Counted from the first letter of the stretch, positions 34,396 through 43,840 are shown. The stretch is DNA of 64,000 nucleotides from an uncultured Lachnospiraceae bacterium (GCA_902476645.1 CABSEG010000002.1:49056-113055), one strand, 5' to 3'. The notes: generated by a model not told the origin, from the sequence alone. Made by a program: numbers and translations.

Positions 34396-35709
34396 TTACA
34401 TTTTATCGGCATTAACCGTTCTTCTTCCGATTGAATCATAGATAATGTCCGTACCGTCGAATTGCTCTGTCCTGAAACAGTTTCTTCCATCCAGTACAAT
34501 GGGCTTTCTCATTAACTGCTGGAATTTCCGGACATCCAGATTTTTAATCTCATCCCATTCTGTGAAAATAAAGCACAGATCCGCTTCTTTTAGAGTTTCC
34601 TCTATCGTCTGGCAGTAGGTAATCTTTCCACCCACCCTCTTTTTAAAATTCTCCACACCCACAGGATCCCATGCCTTTATGGCAGATCTCTCCTCTTGAA
34701 GCCAGGGAATATTTACCAGAGAGGGAGCCTCTCTTAAATCGTCCGTTCCAGGCTTAAAGGTCAGGCCCAGCACTGCCACGGTCAGCTCTGAAAATTCCTC
34801 GTAATACTTCTTTGCTTTCTTGATCAGCTTAAATTTTTGACTTTCATTCACCTCAATGGCAGCTTTGATTGTCTTAATCTCATTATCATTAAAGCTGGCC
34901 AGCCAGCTGAGCGCCTTTGTATCCTTGGGAAAACAGGAACCTCCGTAGCCAATCCCGGCATTCAGAAAACGGCTTCCAATCCTGGCATCATACCCCATTC
35001 CCCTGGTCACGTCCTCAATATCGGCTCCCACGGTCTCACAAAGATTCGCAATCTCGTTGACATAGGAAATCTTCAAAGCCAGAAAATCGTTGGATGCATA
35101 TTTAATCATCTCTGCGCTCCTACGATTGGTGGTAAGCACTGGAGCGTCGAATTTTTCATAAACCCGTCGCAATATTTCCTCTGCCTCCTTTTGCTCCGTT
35201 CCGATTACAATTCTGGAGGCGTGAAGCGTATCTCTCACAGCCGTGCCCTGAGCCAAGAATTCCGGGTTGGAGGCCACATAGATGGTCACATCCCGATTCA
35301 CCAGCTTTGTCTGAATGTAAGTCTCAATTTTATCGTTGGTACCAATGGGCACTGTAGATTTCACCACTACCACGCAATCCCTGCTCACAGTCTGAGCGAT
35401 CTGTTTTGCCACCTGAAAAACATAGGACAGATTGGCTGATCCGTCCTTGCGCTCTGGCGTTCCCACTCCAATGAAGATTACTTCCGCATCCCGATAAGCA
35501 GATGCATAATCTGTGGTAAATGTTAAATGATCCATATGCGTTTTCATCAGTTCACTTAATCCTGGCTCATAGATGGGAGAGCGTCCTTGCTTCATGACAG
35601 CTATTTTTTCCTCATCCACATCCACGCAGGTGACGTGATGTCCCTTGCTTGCCATACACACTCCTGTTACCAGACCCACATAGCCGGTGCCTGCCACTGC
35701 AATATTCAT
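34396..35709 (-). CDS. ugd: UDP-glucose 6-dehydrogenase (UDP-glucose/GDP-mannose dehydrogenase family)
   Basis: Oxidises a nucleotide hexose twice to the uronate, most likely UDP-glucose to UDP-glucuronate. It starts MNIAVAGTGYVGLVTGVCMASKGHHVTCVD with the NAD motif GTGYVG, and has the catalytic cysteine near 259 in GGSCFPKDTKAL, plus KSTVPIGT and LGLTFKPGTDDLREAPS. The total of 437 residues is normal for the family. A GTG four codons upstream (35721) could also initiate, but the ATG at 35709 matches where relatives start. The enzyme supplies an acidic sugar for the polymer; UDP-sugar specificity is inferred, not read. Confidence 0.92.
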   Translation of the reverse strand: MNIAVAGTGYVGLVTGVCMASKGHHVTCVDVDEEKIAVMKQGRSPIYEPGLSELMKTHMDHLTFTTDYASAYRDAEVIFIGVGTPERKDGSANLSYVFQVAKQIAQTVSRDCVVVVKSTVPIGTNDKIETYIQTKLVNRDVTIYVASNPEFLAQGTAVRDTLHASRIVIGTEQKEAEEILRRVYEKFDAPVLTTNRRSAEMIKYASNDFLALKISYVNEIANLCETVGADIEDVTRGMGYDARIGSRFLNAGIGYGGSCFPKDTKALSWLASFNDNEIKTIKAAIEVNESQKFKLIKKAKKYYEEFSELTVAVLGLTFKPGTDDLREAPSLVNIPWLQEERSAIKAWDPVGVENFKKRVGGKITYCQTIEETLKEADLCFIFTEWDEIKNLDVRKFQQLMRKPIVLDGRNCFRTEQFDGTDIIYDSIGRRTVNADKM

Positions 35710-35807
35710 GTTCCTGTTCACTCCAATTTTATTTTTATACTATCTGAGTCAAAAGATGCTTTCCCCTCTGACCCACAAATTCCTTCCTATACTGCATAGC
35801 TTTGTAC

Positions 35808-35836
35808 ATTCTAGCATATTTTTTTACAAAATGCCA
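35808..35836 (-). promoter_or_regulatory. Possible internal promoter ahead of ugd
   Basis: On the minus strand TGGCAT (35831-35836) and TAGAAT (35808-35813), preceded by TGC (an extended -10 pattern), are 17 bases apart, inside an A+T-rich 159-base gap. It could let ugd and the genes after it be made independently of the two upstream genes. Confidence 0.35.
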
Positions 35837-35880
35837 TAGGAAATATTACATTTCTTTTAATTATTTATTTCTTTTTATTT

Positions 35881-37710
35881 TCAAGAAAACGAATCGGATC
35901 CATCTTTCAGGGTTTTCCCGCTGGACTCTACTATATCGCAGAGCTCCTCTCCCTTTACATACAGATACTCATTCTTGTCCAATTTGGTATAAACATAACC
36001 TGCGTCCAAAAGCTCTGCGTCATTCTTCCGATTGCAAAATACCATGGCCTCTTTGGCACCTTCCGGCACTCCGGGCCGGATCTCATAGCGATTCAGAAGA
36101 ATCTGATATTCATAATACGTAAAATGATCCTTCTTTTCTCTTCTGTCCACCACATATAGTTGCTCTGGCAGCTCCTGCCTCTTTTGTTCCATTCTTTTAA
36201 CAAAAGTATACCCGCCGTTGGCATGCTTCATACTGTTCCAGGCGCAGACCGCATCGTAATAGTAGGCATCATAAGCATACTGATAAAATAAAAACGCTGC
36301 CAAAAGAACCGGCACCACGTTCCACTTTTTCCGATATAACGCCAAAGTGAACACAAAGAATACTATAAGGGGAACCGCTGTACCGATCAAATATTTGCCG
36401 AAATCGGCTTCCCCCCTCTCGGAAAGGGCAAATGGCATATAAACCTCCATCGTGGTAAAACTGTCCTGGATATAAGGAAGAATCAGAACCACCCAGAATA
36501 CGGTCAAAGCTGCGTAAATTACCATCCCAGCCTTCCAAAACGGGCGGATCTTTTCTCTCATTGTGAATAGGGCGGCCAGGCCGCACAGGAATACAGGCCC
36601 CACATAGGGGCCAAAATAACGCACATAGGTTACCGCTTTCATTCCATAGGCTTTCGTCCCGTATCCCTCTGCAATTCCACCGATCACACCGCCTAACCAT
36701 GAGAAGGACTGGGCAAAAATAGTAGCCCCGCAACACATCGTAAAAAACACCAGTACCGTCACGTAGAGCGAATCTCCCTGCCTTTTCACCAGTCCCCTCC
36801 AGATCACCCAAAAGGCCAGGGCAATGGACAATAATAGGAAGCCTCCCGTTACCGCCGCGATGGTGTTTAGCTGTCCGAAGATAATGCTAAACCAAGCCTG
36901 CCAGGTATCCGGATTCAACAGATCCGTTGGTGGCGTAATGACCACCTGCTCATTACGCAGGGGCTGTTCTCCTGCTCTCCAGATTGCCTGCTGTACTATC
37001 TGTATAAAGCGCTGCCCCAGAAGATAACCGGCCGCTCCGCCAACTGCCAACACCCCAGGGGACACCAGCCATCTGCGATATACCCATCCGTAAAAGGCAA
37101 CCAGCACAACCAGGGCCATCCAATAGGTAAGGGCTCTGGTGTGTATGGTAAGGGCATAGCCTAAAAGCAGCATAAGCAATAGTGTATAGCGCCTCTTTTT
37201 CCATTTCCCGGTACACTGGGTTAAAATGCACAAAAGCCAAGCCACAAGCCAACTGATAAAAATCAGGATATGCTCATTGTAAAAAATCGTCGTTCTTGTG
37301 ACCACCATAAAGGAGCAAGCCAGAGAGGCGGGAATCAGAAAAGGATAGGATGTGATCTTAAAATACCGGCGGAACAAATGAAAACTGATTGGGGCAATCA
37401 AAGCTTGTAAAACAGAGGCTCCAATCAACATCCCCTTATAGATCACAAAGGGATTATCCGTCAGCAAAAAGAGAGGTGCAAACAGAGCAGAAAACCCACT
37501 TCCATAATACCCGGCATTGGAAATAACGGCGGACCAGTCCAGGCCTGCAAAATAGGCGGCCCCTGATATGGTGGCCAACTCGTCCGATAAGGTGCGCACA
37601 GGTACCGTCTGCATACACAGTACGACTCTGGGTATCCAGGCAATCAGAAACAGGCAGGCCAGTATGGCCCACCTTTTCATCCTCTCATTGTTTGCTGCGT
37701 CTTGTCTCAT
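35881..37710 (-). CDS. GT-C-like multi-pass membrane protein, AYFAGxDWSA family
   Basis: A 609-residue membrane protein with about 12 hydrophobic helices. The first outside loop holds LSDELA (D43, E44) and AYFAGLDWSA at 52-61, almost the same motif as in the protein at 23427. The C-terminal 110 residues are soluble: LYVVDRREKKDHFTYYEYQILL leads into an aromatic end, LDKNEYLYVKGEEL. The GT2 gene directly upstream overlaps by four bases, so the two are coupled. The GT-C layout suggests an outside sugar transferase or a polymerase; neither is proven. Its family name is unknown to me. Confidence 0.62.
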   Translation of the reverse strand: MRQDAANNERMKRWAILACLFLIAWIPRVVLCMQTVPVRTLSDELATISGAAYFAGLDWSAVISNAGYYGSGFSALFAPLFLLTDNPFVIYKGMLIGASVLQALIAPISFHLFRRYFKITSYPFLIPASLACSFMVVTRTTIFYNEHILIFISWLVAWLLCILTQCTGKWKKRRYTLLLMLLLGYALTIHTRALTYWMALVVLVAFYGWVYRRWLVSPGVLAVGGAAGYLLGQRFIQIVQQAIWRAGEQPLRNEQVVITPPTDLLNPDTWQAWFSIIFGQLNTIAAVTGGFLLLSIALAFWVIWRGLVKRQGDSLYVTVLVFFTMCCGATIFAQSFSWLGGVIGGIAEGYGTKAYGMKAVTYVRYFGPYVGPVFLCGLAALFTMREKIRPFWKAGMVIYAALTVFWVVLILPYIQDSFTTMEVYMPFALSERGEADFGKYLIGTAVPLIVFFVFTLALYRKKWNVVPVLLAAFLFYQYAYDAYYYDAVCAWNSMKHANGGYTFVKRMEQKRQELPEQLYVVDRREKKDHFTYYEYQILLNRYEIRPGVPEGAKEAMVFCNRKNDAELLDAGYVYTKLDKNEYLYVKGEELCDIVESSGKTLKDGSDSFS

Positions 37711-38918
37711 GAGTGTTTCGTTCCCTTTCCAGTCAGTTTCTTTTTCAGGCCCGCAAAAAAGACCACCACGCGGTACCAGGAGCTCGCATGGATATAATCC
37801 AGCTCCCTTTTGTATTGATCCCGCTCTTCTTTCAGCCTGGACGTCTTTTCCTGCAATTTTTCATGGCGCAAGGTAAGCTTTTGATAGCGGACACTCTGCC
37901 TTGCATATTTTCCCGAAATCTGATCATACTCCCGAAGCAAATATTCCATGGGAGCAAGCTCCATCATTTCCTGGTATTTCCGATATCCGCCTTTCGTATA
38001 GTAATACTCCTCTCCCTGGTCCTTTACAAACAGTTTTTCAAATCCTTCTTTTTTTAATGTCTCATAAATAGACACATAGGCTTCCCCATAGGACTGTTTT
38101 TCCATTCCATACACCAGAGAGCTTAAAGCCCGGTTGGCAAAGCTTTGTACCACCAGAGGGTTTTTAAACCATCCCTCCTTTTCCAGATCTTCCCTGGCAT
38201 GAAGCAGCGCTTCGTATGTGCACAGAGGCGAAGAGGAAAGACCTGAGGTAAGACTCGTACCGCTGCTGACCCGGTAACGGATCAGATGCTTTTTTACCAG
38301 TGTTATCCTTTTTGCCAGAGCAAAGGCTCTGAGTACAAAATAGTGATCATTCGCTCTTTCCCGATCCTCAAACACCAGGCCGTGCTGTTCGATAAATGCT
38401 CTCCGATACATCTTGTTCCACGGTACATCCGTAGTAAAGTTAAAAATATAAGCGGGAAGCGTCTGGATCGAAAAGGGGGTTTTTTCCGGCAGATACTGTT
38501 CCTTTAAATATCTTACTTCCGTGCTTAACCTATCTGATCCGTCCTGAAACCGAACGGCATCGCAGACGCAAATATCCGCATCCTCTTGCCTGATCTTCTG
38601 GTACATGGACTCCAGCGCATCTTTCTCAAACACATCGTCCGCATCCCAAAATACCAGATAGTCTCCTTTTGCTTCCTGCATCCCCCGGTTTCTGGCGACT
38701 CCCGCATACTGATTTTTCTGATTGATTAAACGGACTCTGGAATCCTGCTTCATAAACTGGCGCACAATCTGTTCCGTATCATCCGTAGAGCCATCGTTTA
38801 CGCAGATGATCTGAATTTCCCGAAGCGTCTGGGCCAGTACACTGTCTAAGCACTCTTTGATATGTTTCTGTGCATTGTGTGCAGGTATGATCACTGATAC
38901 TTTTTCTTTCTCTTCCAT
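37707..38918 (-). CDS. Glycosyltransferase family 2 with coiled-coil C-terminus
   Basis: A 403-residue enzyme: VSVIIPAHNAQKHIKECLDSV, NDGSTDDTEQ, NQYAGVARNRG and FWDADDVFE, the last being the DxDD metal site. Residues about 335-400 form a charged heptad-like region (KLTLRHEKLQEKTSRLKEERD) with a final SSWYRVVVFFAGLKKKL, a common ending in Clostridia GT2 proteins that may bind the membrane. The frame is open to 38975, but GGAGGAAAAG precedes the ATG at 38918, the chosen start. It is the first gene of the long leftward operon, 38 bases after a good promoter. Confidence 0.9.
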   Translation of the reverse strand: MEEKEKVSVIIPAHNAQKHIKECLDSVLAQTLREIQIICVNDGSTDDTEQIVRQFMKQDSRVRLINQKNQYAGVARNRGMQEAKGDYLVFWDADDVFEKDALESMYQKIRQEDADICVCDAVRFQDGSDRLSTEVRYLKEQYLPEKTPFSIQTLPAYIFNFTTDVPWNKMYRRAFIEQHGLVFEDRERANDHYFVLRAFALAKRITLVKKHLIRYRVSSGTSLTSGLSSSPLCTYEALLHAREDLEKEGWFKNPLVVQSFANRALSSLVYGMEKQSYGEAYVSIYETLKKEGFEKLFVKDQGEEYYYTKGGYRKYQEMMELAPMEYLLREYDQISGKYARQSVRYQKLTLRHEKLQEKTSRLKEERDQYKRELDYIHASSWYRVVVFFAGLKKKLTGKGTKHS

Positions 38919-38955
38919 ACTTTTCCTCCGAAATTCTTTCATACTTTCACAGATA

Positions 38956-38984
38956 AGAATATAAAAGAACCTCATTCATGTCAA
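38956..38984 (-). promoter_or_regulatory. Predicted sigma-A promoter of the 25-kb polysaccharide operon
   Basis: A perfect TTGACA on the minus strand (38979-38984) and TATTCT (38956-38961) are 17 bases apart, 38 bases ahead of the first gene. The -35 side is 8 bases from the -35 box of the opposite promoter. Confidence 0.8.
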
Positions 38985-38991
38985 GCATTTC

Positions 38992-39020
38992 TGGACAATT
39001 TTACATTCTTCTGATATAAT
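38992..39020 (+). promoter_or_regulatory. Predicted sigma-A promoter of the LTA-synthase-like gene
   Basis: TGGACA (38992-38997), five of six, and a perfect TATAAT (39015-39020) are 17 bases apart. It lies back to back with the promoter of the leftward operon. Confidence 0.85.
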
Positions 39021-39054
39021 AGTTCAACTATGAAATTCAAGTAAAAGAGGTCAA

Positions 39055-41127
39055 ATGTTCATGAAAACACTCAAATCATTTTTTACGACAAAACCAGACC
39101 GGCGCCAGGTTCTCAATTTCATTTTACTCTTCGCGTCTATCTTTCTCTTCCTGGTTTTTTGGTTTCATCCGGAGTATTATACCACAGGTTCTATGGCAAA
39201 GGGAAATCTTTCTTTTGCAAAAAAGAAAATTCTTGTGGAATTCGTTTTTCTCGCAGGCTGCTGTTTTCTGATTTTCTTTCCCAGAAAGTTTTTGAAGGAC
39301 CGCAAACGCCTGGACCGTGGCCTGGCTATTTTCCTGACTTTACTGACACCTGTCATCACTTACCTGGTTACCACCGTGGTAGTTCGGGGCATGCCCATCA
39401 ACTTTTCGAAAAAAACAAATCTTAGCACTTCTGTGGAAGCAGTGCTTTTGAATCTCCTGATCATTGCGATGATTCTGCTGGTACTTTTAGTCATCACCAA
39501 CAGCCTTCGGATTGCTTCCGTCATTACGCTTTGGATCGGCATTTTATTTAGTCTGTGCAATTACTTTGTCTTTATGTTCCGGGACGTGCCTATTCTGGCT
39601 TCTGATTTATATTCTATTGGAACAGCTATGGACGTGGCAGGCAATTATTCCTTTTCCTTAAATTTTCGGGGACTCCTGGCTGTACAGGGAGGCTTCGGCT
39701 TTCTCCTGGCATTTTTATCTCTCCGGCAAACCAGGCTGCTTGCCCTGAAAAAAAGACTGGTCTTTGCGGCGGCTTCCCTTTTGGTTCTTGGCATTTTTGC
39801 AAAGGGAATCCTTTTTTCAGATTTTCTGGAACAGCAAGGCATTAAGCTTGGGATGTTTAAACCTTTGATCAGCTATAACCGCTATGGAACTTTCCTTACC
39901 TTTGTCAGAAGCTTTCAGTATTTGCAGGTGGAGGAGCCTGAGGGGTACTCTCCTGAAAAAGTGGAAGAGCTGGCGGCCTCTTACCCCAGCGATTCCGCCT
40001 CCCATAATCAACAGCTTCCCAATATTATTGTAATCATTGACGAGGCCTTTTCTGATCTGGGCGTGCTGGGGGATCTGGAGACCAATGAGGATTACATGCC
40101 TTTTATCCGAAACCTGAAGGAGAATACCATCAAAGGGTATACCTACGCTTCCGTTCTCGGAGGTAACACGGCGAATACGGAGTTTGAGTTTTTGACCGGA
40201 AACAGCGTCCTGATACTTCCGGAAAACTCCATTGCTTTCCAGCTTTATGTAAAACATAATATGTCTGCGCTGGCTTCTAACTGTTCTTTGCTTGGCTACC
40301 AGGGATTGTATGCCATGCATCCTCACAGAGCCGGTAATTACAGCCGTCCCAGCGTCTATCCCAGACTCGGATTTCAAACCTTCCTCAGCCGGGACGATTT
40401 TCCGGAGGATGCGGACAAGCTGAGAAACTTTATCTCTAACAAAGCCGTAAATGAAATGATCACGGAAAAATACGAAGAGGCAAAGGCATCCTCGGACGCC
40501 CCCTTTCTCTTTTATACCATGACCATGCAAAATCACGGCAACTACGACACTGCATTTGATAATCTGGCGGAGACCATCACACTTCCCTCCAAATACGAAG
40601 ACGAAAGCGTCCAGAGGTACCTGAATCTGATCCGTCATTCTGACGAGGCGCTTAAAGAACTGGTAACGTATTTTGAACAGGTGGATGATCCCACTGTGAT
40701 TCTGTTTTTCGGGGATCACCAGCCCAAGGTCAGCCAATCTTTCTTAAAAAGAGTCACAGACGGCGCTTCTTCCACCTGGACGAATGAGGAATCTATGAAG
40801 CAGTATCAGATCCCGTTTTTGATGTGGGCAAACTTTGACATCCCGGAACAAGAGTATGAACGTACCAGCATGAATTACCTTCAGACGATCCTGTTTCAAA
40901 CCTGTGGCATTCCTTTAAGCGGATATCAAAAGTATTTATCCGATCTAAGCAGAGAGATCCCGGCGCTGACCGCAAACGGCTATTGGGGAGCTGACGGAAA
41001 GTTTTATCTTCCAGATGATACCAGCTCTCCCTACTACGATAAGCTTCTGGAATATGAATATCTGCTCTATAATAACATCTTTGACACCGGAAATCAGCCG
41101 GATGGATTCTACTCTTTGAATCCATAA
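39055..41127 (+). CDS. LTA synthase-like phosphoglycerol transferase (sulfatase superfamily)
   Basis: A 690-residue membrane enzyme, expected to transfer glycerol phosphate from phosphatidylglycerol outside the cell. Five helices lie at about 20-37, 60-78, 88-110, 125-150 and 155-175, with another hydrophobic stretch at 205-255. The sulfatase-type catalytic domain runs from about 320: IVIIDEAFSD with E330, GNTANTEFEF with the nucleophile T372, MQNHGNY with H494 and FFGDHQP with D554 and H555. These are the metal-site residues of LtaS. Two ATGs (39055 and 39061) are near AGAGG. It stands between two large polysaccharide operons with its own promoter and terminator, so it could build a teichoic-type polymer or decorate the glycan. 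Confidence 0.88.
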   Translation: MFMKTLKSFFTTKPDRRQVLNFILLFASIFLFLVFWFHPEYYTTGSMAKGNLSFAKKKILVEFVFLAGCCFLIFFPRKFLKDRKRLDRGLAIFLTLLTPVITYLVTTVVVRGMPINFSKKTNLSTSVEAVLLNLLIIAMILLVLLVITNSLRIASVITLWIGILFSLCNYFVFMFRDVPILASDLYSIGTAMDVAGNYSFSLNFRGLLAVQGGFGFLLAFLSLRQTRLLALKKRLVFAAASLLVLGIFAKGILFSDFLEQQGIKLGMFKPLISYNRYGTFLTFVRSFQYLQVEEPEGYSPEKVEELAASYPSDSASHNQQLPNIIVIIDEAFSDLGVLGDLETNEDYMPFIRNLKENTIKGYTYASVLGGNTANTEFEFLTGNSVLILPENSIAFQLYVKHNMSALASNCSLLGYQGLYAMHPHRAGNYSRPSVYPRLGFQTFLSRDDFPEDADKLRNFISNKAVNEMITEKYEEAKASSDAPFLFYTMTMQNHGNYDTAFDNLAETITLPSKYEDESVQRYLNLIRHSDEALKELVTYFEQVDDPTVILFFGDHQPKVSQSFLKRVTDGASSTWTNEESMKQYQIPFLMWANFDIPEQEYERTSMNYLQTILFQTCGIPLSGYQKYLSDLSREIPALTANGYWGADGKFYLPDDTSSPYYDKLLEYEYLLYNNIFDTGNQPDGFYSLNP

Positions 41128-41137
41128 TCAGACAGGC

Positions 41138-41182
41138 GAAAGCCGGGAGGCAGGGAAATGATTCCTCTGCCTCCCGGCTTTC
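41138..41182. terminator. Rho-independent terminator, bidirectional
   Basis: GAAAGCCGGGAGGCAG pairs perfectly with CTGCCTCCCGGCTTTC around a 13-base loop, between the convergent LTA-synthase-like gene and the last gene of the second long operon. A short T-rich tail follows on the plus strand. Confidence 0.9.
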
Positions 41183-41191
41183 TTATGAACG

Positions 41192-42865
41192 TTATTCAGA
41201 TCGCTCTCTCCACTTCTTTTTCAATTTTTTCCGCTTTACATGTAGCCTTATCCCAAACAAAGTCATAAGTAATGCCAGAAGAAGCACCATCAGACACACC
41301 GGAGTATACTTCCAAATATATACCACCTCTATGGTATGGGGGCCGTGAATATTGCTAAATACATACTCTGAGGAAAAATCCGAAGTATCTACTCGTTCTC
41401 CATCCACTTTTACCCAGAAAAGCATGTAGTTCTCCTTCGGTTCATAAGAGATGGCCTGGGTGGTGTCCCGATAGGCTTCCTCAACGGATTTCGTAATCTC
41501 ACCGTTTCGAACCTTGGTGGTAATCTTCCAGGAGGGAATTTTCGCAAATCTTACCTCTATGGTATGTTTCCCCTGAATATTCTCAAACCGGTAACTGTTT
41601 TCATGGCCGTCCAGCTCCACCTCTTGACCGTCCACCAGGATCTCACTCAGTTCATAGTGAGTTTTCGGGGTGTAACGAACTTTGAAGTTCCGGTCCCGAT
41701 AGACCTTTTTGGATTCTGTGATTGTTCCGTTTTCCACCTTCGTGATGATGTTATACTTTGGAATCTTCCCAAAAACTACTTCTATCGTATGGTCTGCATC
41801 CAATCCTTTAAACGTATACTTTCGCTGGTTTGGTTTACACTCTACAGGATTTCCGTCCACCAAAAGTTCCGTTAGCTCATAATTTTTTTCTGGCTGGAAG
41901 GCTACTGTATAATCCTGATCTCCCGGCGCGCTTGTAGTACTTTCTGTGATGGTGCCGTTCATAGCCTTTGTATAGACATCAAAGATTGCCGGAACCTTGG
42001 CCTCATAAAACCGAAGCCTTCTTGGGTCTGAGATTCCCGCTGCCACCACCAGCACTCCCGGGGAAATTTCACAGATTGACTCCACCTCCTGCTTGCGCTC
42101 CCCTCCGGAAAGATTGAGATAATAATTTCCCAGATATTTCTTTTGAGAAATGGAATAAACCTCCACATAATTCTCATCCCGGACAGTTCCACTGTGAGAA
42201 ATGGATAAAATGTAATCCCCGGATATACAAAAGTCCTGAAAAAACCGGTCCCCCAAATCCGGAAGATCTTCTATGGTGTCTACGATATTAAAATTTTCGT
42301 CCGCAATATGAAAGATCTCTCCACCGGTACCGTCTGTCTGAAGAATGTACTGGTTGCGGTCTTCCGAGTAGGCGATGAAATTGTAGTTTATACTTCCATC
42401 CCCCATCTTGATCGTCCGCTTATACATCAGCGTATCACCGTCCACCACATAGATATTGCCAGAGTTTTCCTTATTAACCAGCGGCCCTGTGGTGATATAG
42501 ATTTCATTGGTATTCGGATTATAAGTCATCCCATTTCCGTGCTCATAATCCATCTCTGTTACATGCATTGCATAAGAATACTTAGGTACCGGGTTTCCCT
42601 GGGCATCCCTGTCATTTTTATAAAAGGCAATCAAGGTATCCGGCTTACTGTTTTTATTATTCTTATTTTGAAAGCAGACAATATATTGGTCTGTCACGCA
42701 GGTGGACTGTATCCATCCCCTTCCGATGTAGCTCACCTCATGCTGATACTCCCACTGCAAATCCTTCAGTGAGTCCGGTGTCTGAATATCTGCCTTTGCC
42801 TGGCGGGACGGTACCAGAAAGCAAATCCACATGCAAAGCAGCAGGAAATATTTGATCCGTCTCAT
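41192..42865 (-). CDS. Membrane-anchored exported protein with propeller-like region and three InlB-type beta repeats
   Basis: A 557-residue protein with a signal peptide (about 1-25, cleavage near QAKA). Residues 30 to about 300 look like a beta propeller (repeated GDTL / GDYILSIS / NEIYITTG segments). Three repeats of about 68 residues follow, each opening with NGTITES, NGTITES or NGEITKS and closing with HTIEVVF, HTIEVRF or HTIEVVY, the pattern of divergent InlB/Flg_new-type repeats. One helix near 518-538 is followed by a very basic tail, so the protein is anchored with its domains outside. ATG 42901 lies two bases from AGGAGG, too tight; ATG 42865 with GGGGAG at eight bases is better and gives a proper signal peptide. 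Last gene of its operon; role unknown. Confidence 0.8.
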   Translation of the reverse strand: MRRIKYFLLLCMWICFLVPSRQAKADIQTPDSLKDLQWEYQHEVSYIGRGWIQSTCVTDQYIVCFQNKNNKNSKPDTLIAFYKNDRDAQGNPVPKYSYAMHVTEMDYEHGNGMTYNPNTNEIYITTGPLVNKENSGNIYVVDGDTLMYKRTIKMGDGSINYNFIAYSEDRNQYILQTDGTGGEIFHIADENFNIVDTIEDLPDLGDRFFQDFCISGDYILSISHSGTVRDENYVEVYSISQKKYLGNYYLNLSGGERKQEVESICEISPGVLVVAAGISDPRRLRFYEAKVPAIFDVYTKAMNGTITESTTSAPGDQDYTVAFQPEKNYELTELLVDGNPVECKPNQRKYTFKGLDADHTIEVVFGKIPKYNIITKVENGTITESKKVYRDRNFKVRYTPKTHYELSEILVDGQEVELDGHENSYRFENIQGKHTIEVRFAKIPSWKITTKVRNGEITKSVEEAYRDTTQAISYEPKENYMLFWVKVDGERVDTSDFSSEYVFSNIHGPHTIEVVYIWKYTPVCLMVLLLALLMTLFGIRLHVKRKKLKKKWRERSE

Positions 42866-42907
42866 TCGTTGCACTCCCCTTTCTATATCCTGCTCCCTCA
42901 TAACCTC

Positions 42908-43840
42908 CTATTCGTTTTCTTCCCTAATTAGATAGATGGGTCTTTTCTTGACCTCCAGATACGTCTTAGCCAAATAAAGTCCTATAATTCCTATACAAAA
43001 CAGCTGAATCCCCCCCAAAAAGGTAATGATACAAACCATGGAAGGCCAGCCCGCCACCGGATCTCCAAACATCATGGCACGCACAAAAATCACAAGCAAC
43101 ATCAAAAAGGCTATGACACAAAACAATACTCCCACCACGGAGGCAATCATCAGCGGCGTGGTGCTAAAAGCTACAATTCCTTCCAGGGAATACAAAAACA
43201 ATTTCCAGAAAGACCATTTTGTCTCCCCCGCCACACGCTCCACATTCTCATATGCCAGCCATTTTGTCCGAAAGCCTACCCAACCGAAGATTCCTTTTGA
43301 AAACCGATTATATTCCTGCATGGACAGGATTGCGTCTACCATTTTTCTGGACATAAATCGGTAATCCCTGGCGCCATCCATAATATCCGCACTGGAAATT
43401 TTCTTCATAATCTTGTAAAATTGCCTGGCAAAAAAAGAGCGAATGGGCGGTTCCCCTGCTCTGGATACTCTTCTGGTGGCCACACAATCGTATTCCCCTT
43501 TCTCCAGAATTTCATACATTTGAGGAATCAAATGGGGTGGATCCTGTAAATCCACATCCATGGTCACCACATAATCCCCCTTTGCCTTTTGGAGGCCCGC
43601 AAACAAACCTGCCTCCTTTCCAAAGTTCCTGGAAAAAGAAATATATTTCACTCTTCTGTCCATCTTTGCCAGATTTTTTAACACTTCCAGCGTCTTATCG
43701 CTGCTCCCGTCATCGATAAAAACCAGCTCAAACTCCAGATATTCCTTCATCTGCTCCATAATCCCCTGCATTTGCTTATAATAATAAGGAATCGCACTCT
43801 CCTCATTATAGCAGGGAACCACACAGGAACACAGCTTCAT
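42908..43840 (-). CDS. GtrB-like polyprenyl-phosphate glycosyltransferase (GT2)
   Basis: A 310-residue enzyme. VVPCYNEESAI, DDGS at 43-46, SRNFGKEAGLFAGL at 70-83 and MDVDLQDPP at 94-102 are the DPM1/GtrB motifs, followed by GETKWSFWKLF, two hydrophobic helices at about 220-290 and the family ending YLEVKKRPIYLI. It should place a sugar on undecaprenyl phosphate. The frame is open to 43930, but AGGAGGG precedes the ATG at 43840, which overlaps the stop of the YfhO-type gene (ATGA). The overlap makes the YfhO-type protein its likely partner. It resembles the enzyme at 13433 over its full length. Confidence 0.9.
   Translation of the reverse strand: MKLCSCVVPCYNEESAIPYYYKQMQGIMEQMKEYLEFELVFIDDGSSDKTLEVLKNLAKMDRRVKYISFSRNFGKEAGLFAGLQKAKGDYVVTMDVDLQDPPHLIPQMYEILEKGEYDCVATRRVSRAGEPPIRSFFARQFYKIMKKISSADIMDGARDYRFMSRKMVDAILSMQEYNRFSKGIFGWVGFRTKWLAYENVERVAGETKWSFWKLFLYSLEGIVAFSTTPLMIASVVGVLFCVIAFLMLLVIFVRAMMFGDPVAGWPSMVCIITFLGGIQLFCIGIIGLYLAKTYLEVKKRPIYLIREENE

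Noticed and set aside
39817..40737. 306-codon minus-strand frame opposite the LTA-synthase-like gene
   Set aside because: The plus-strand gene carries all catalytic residues of the sulfatase family over the same stretch; the antisense frame shows no family pattern.
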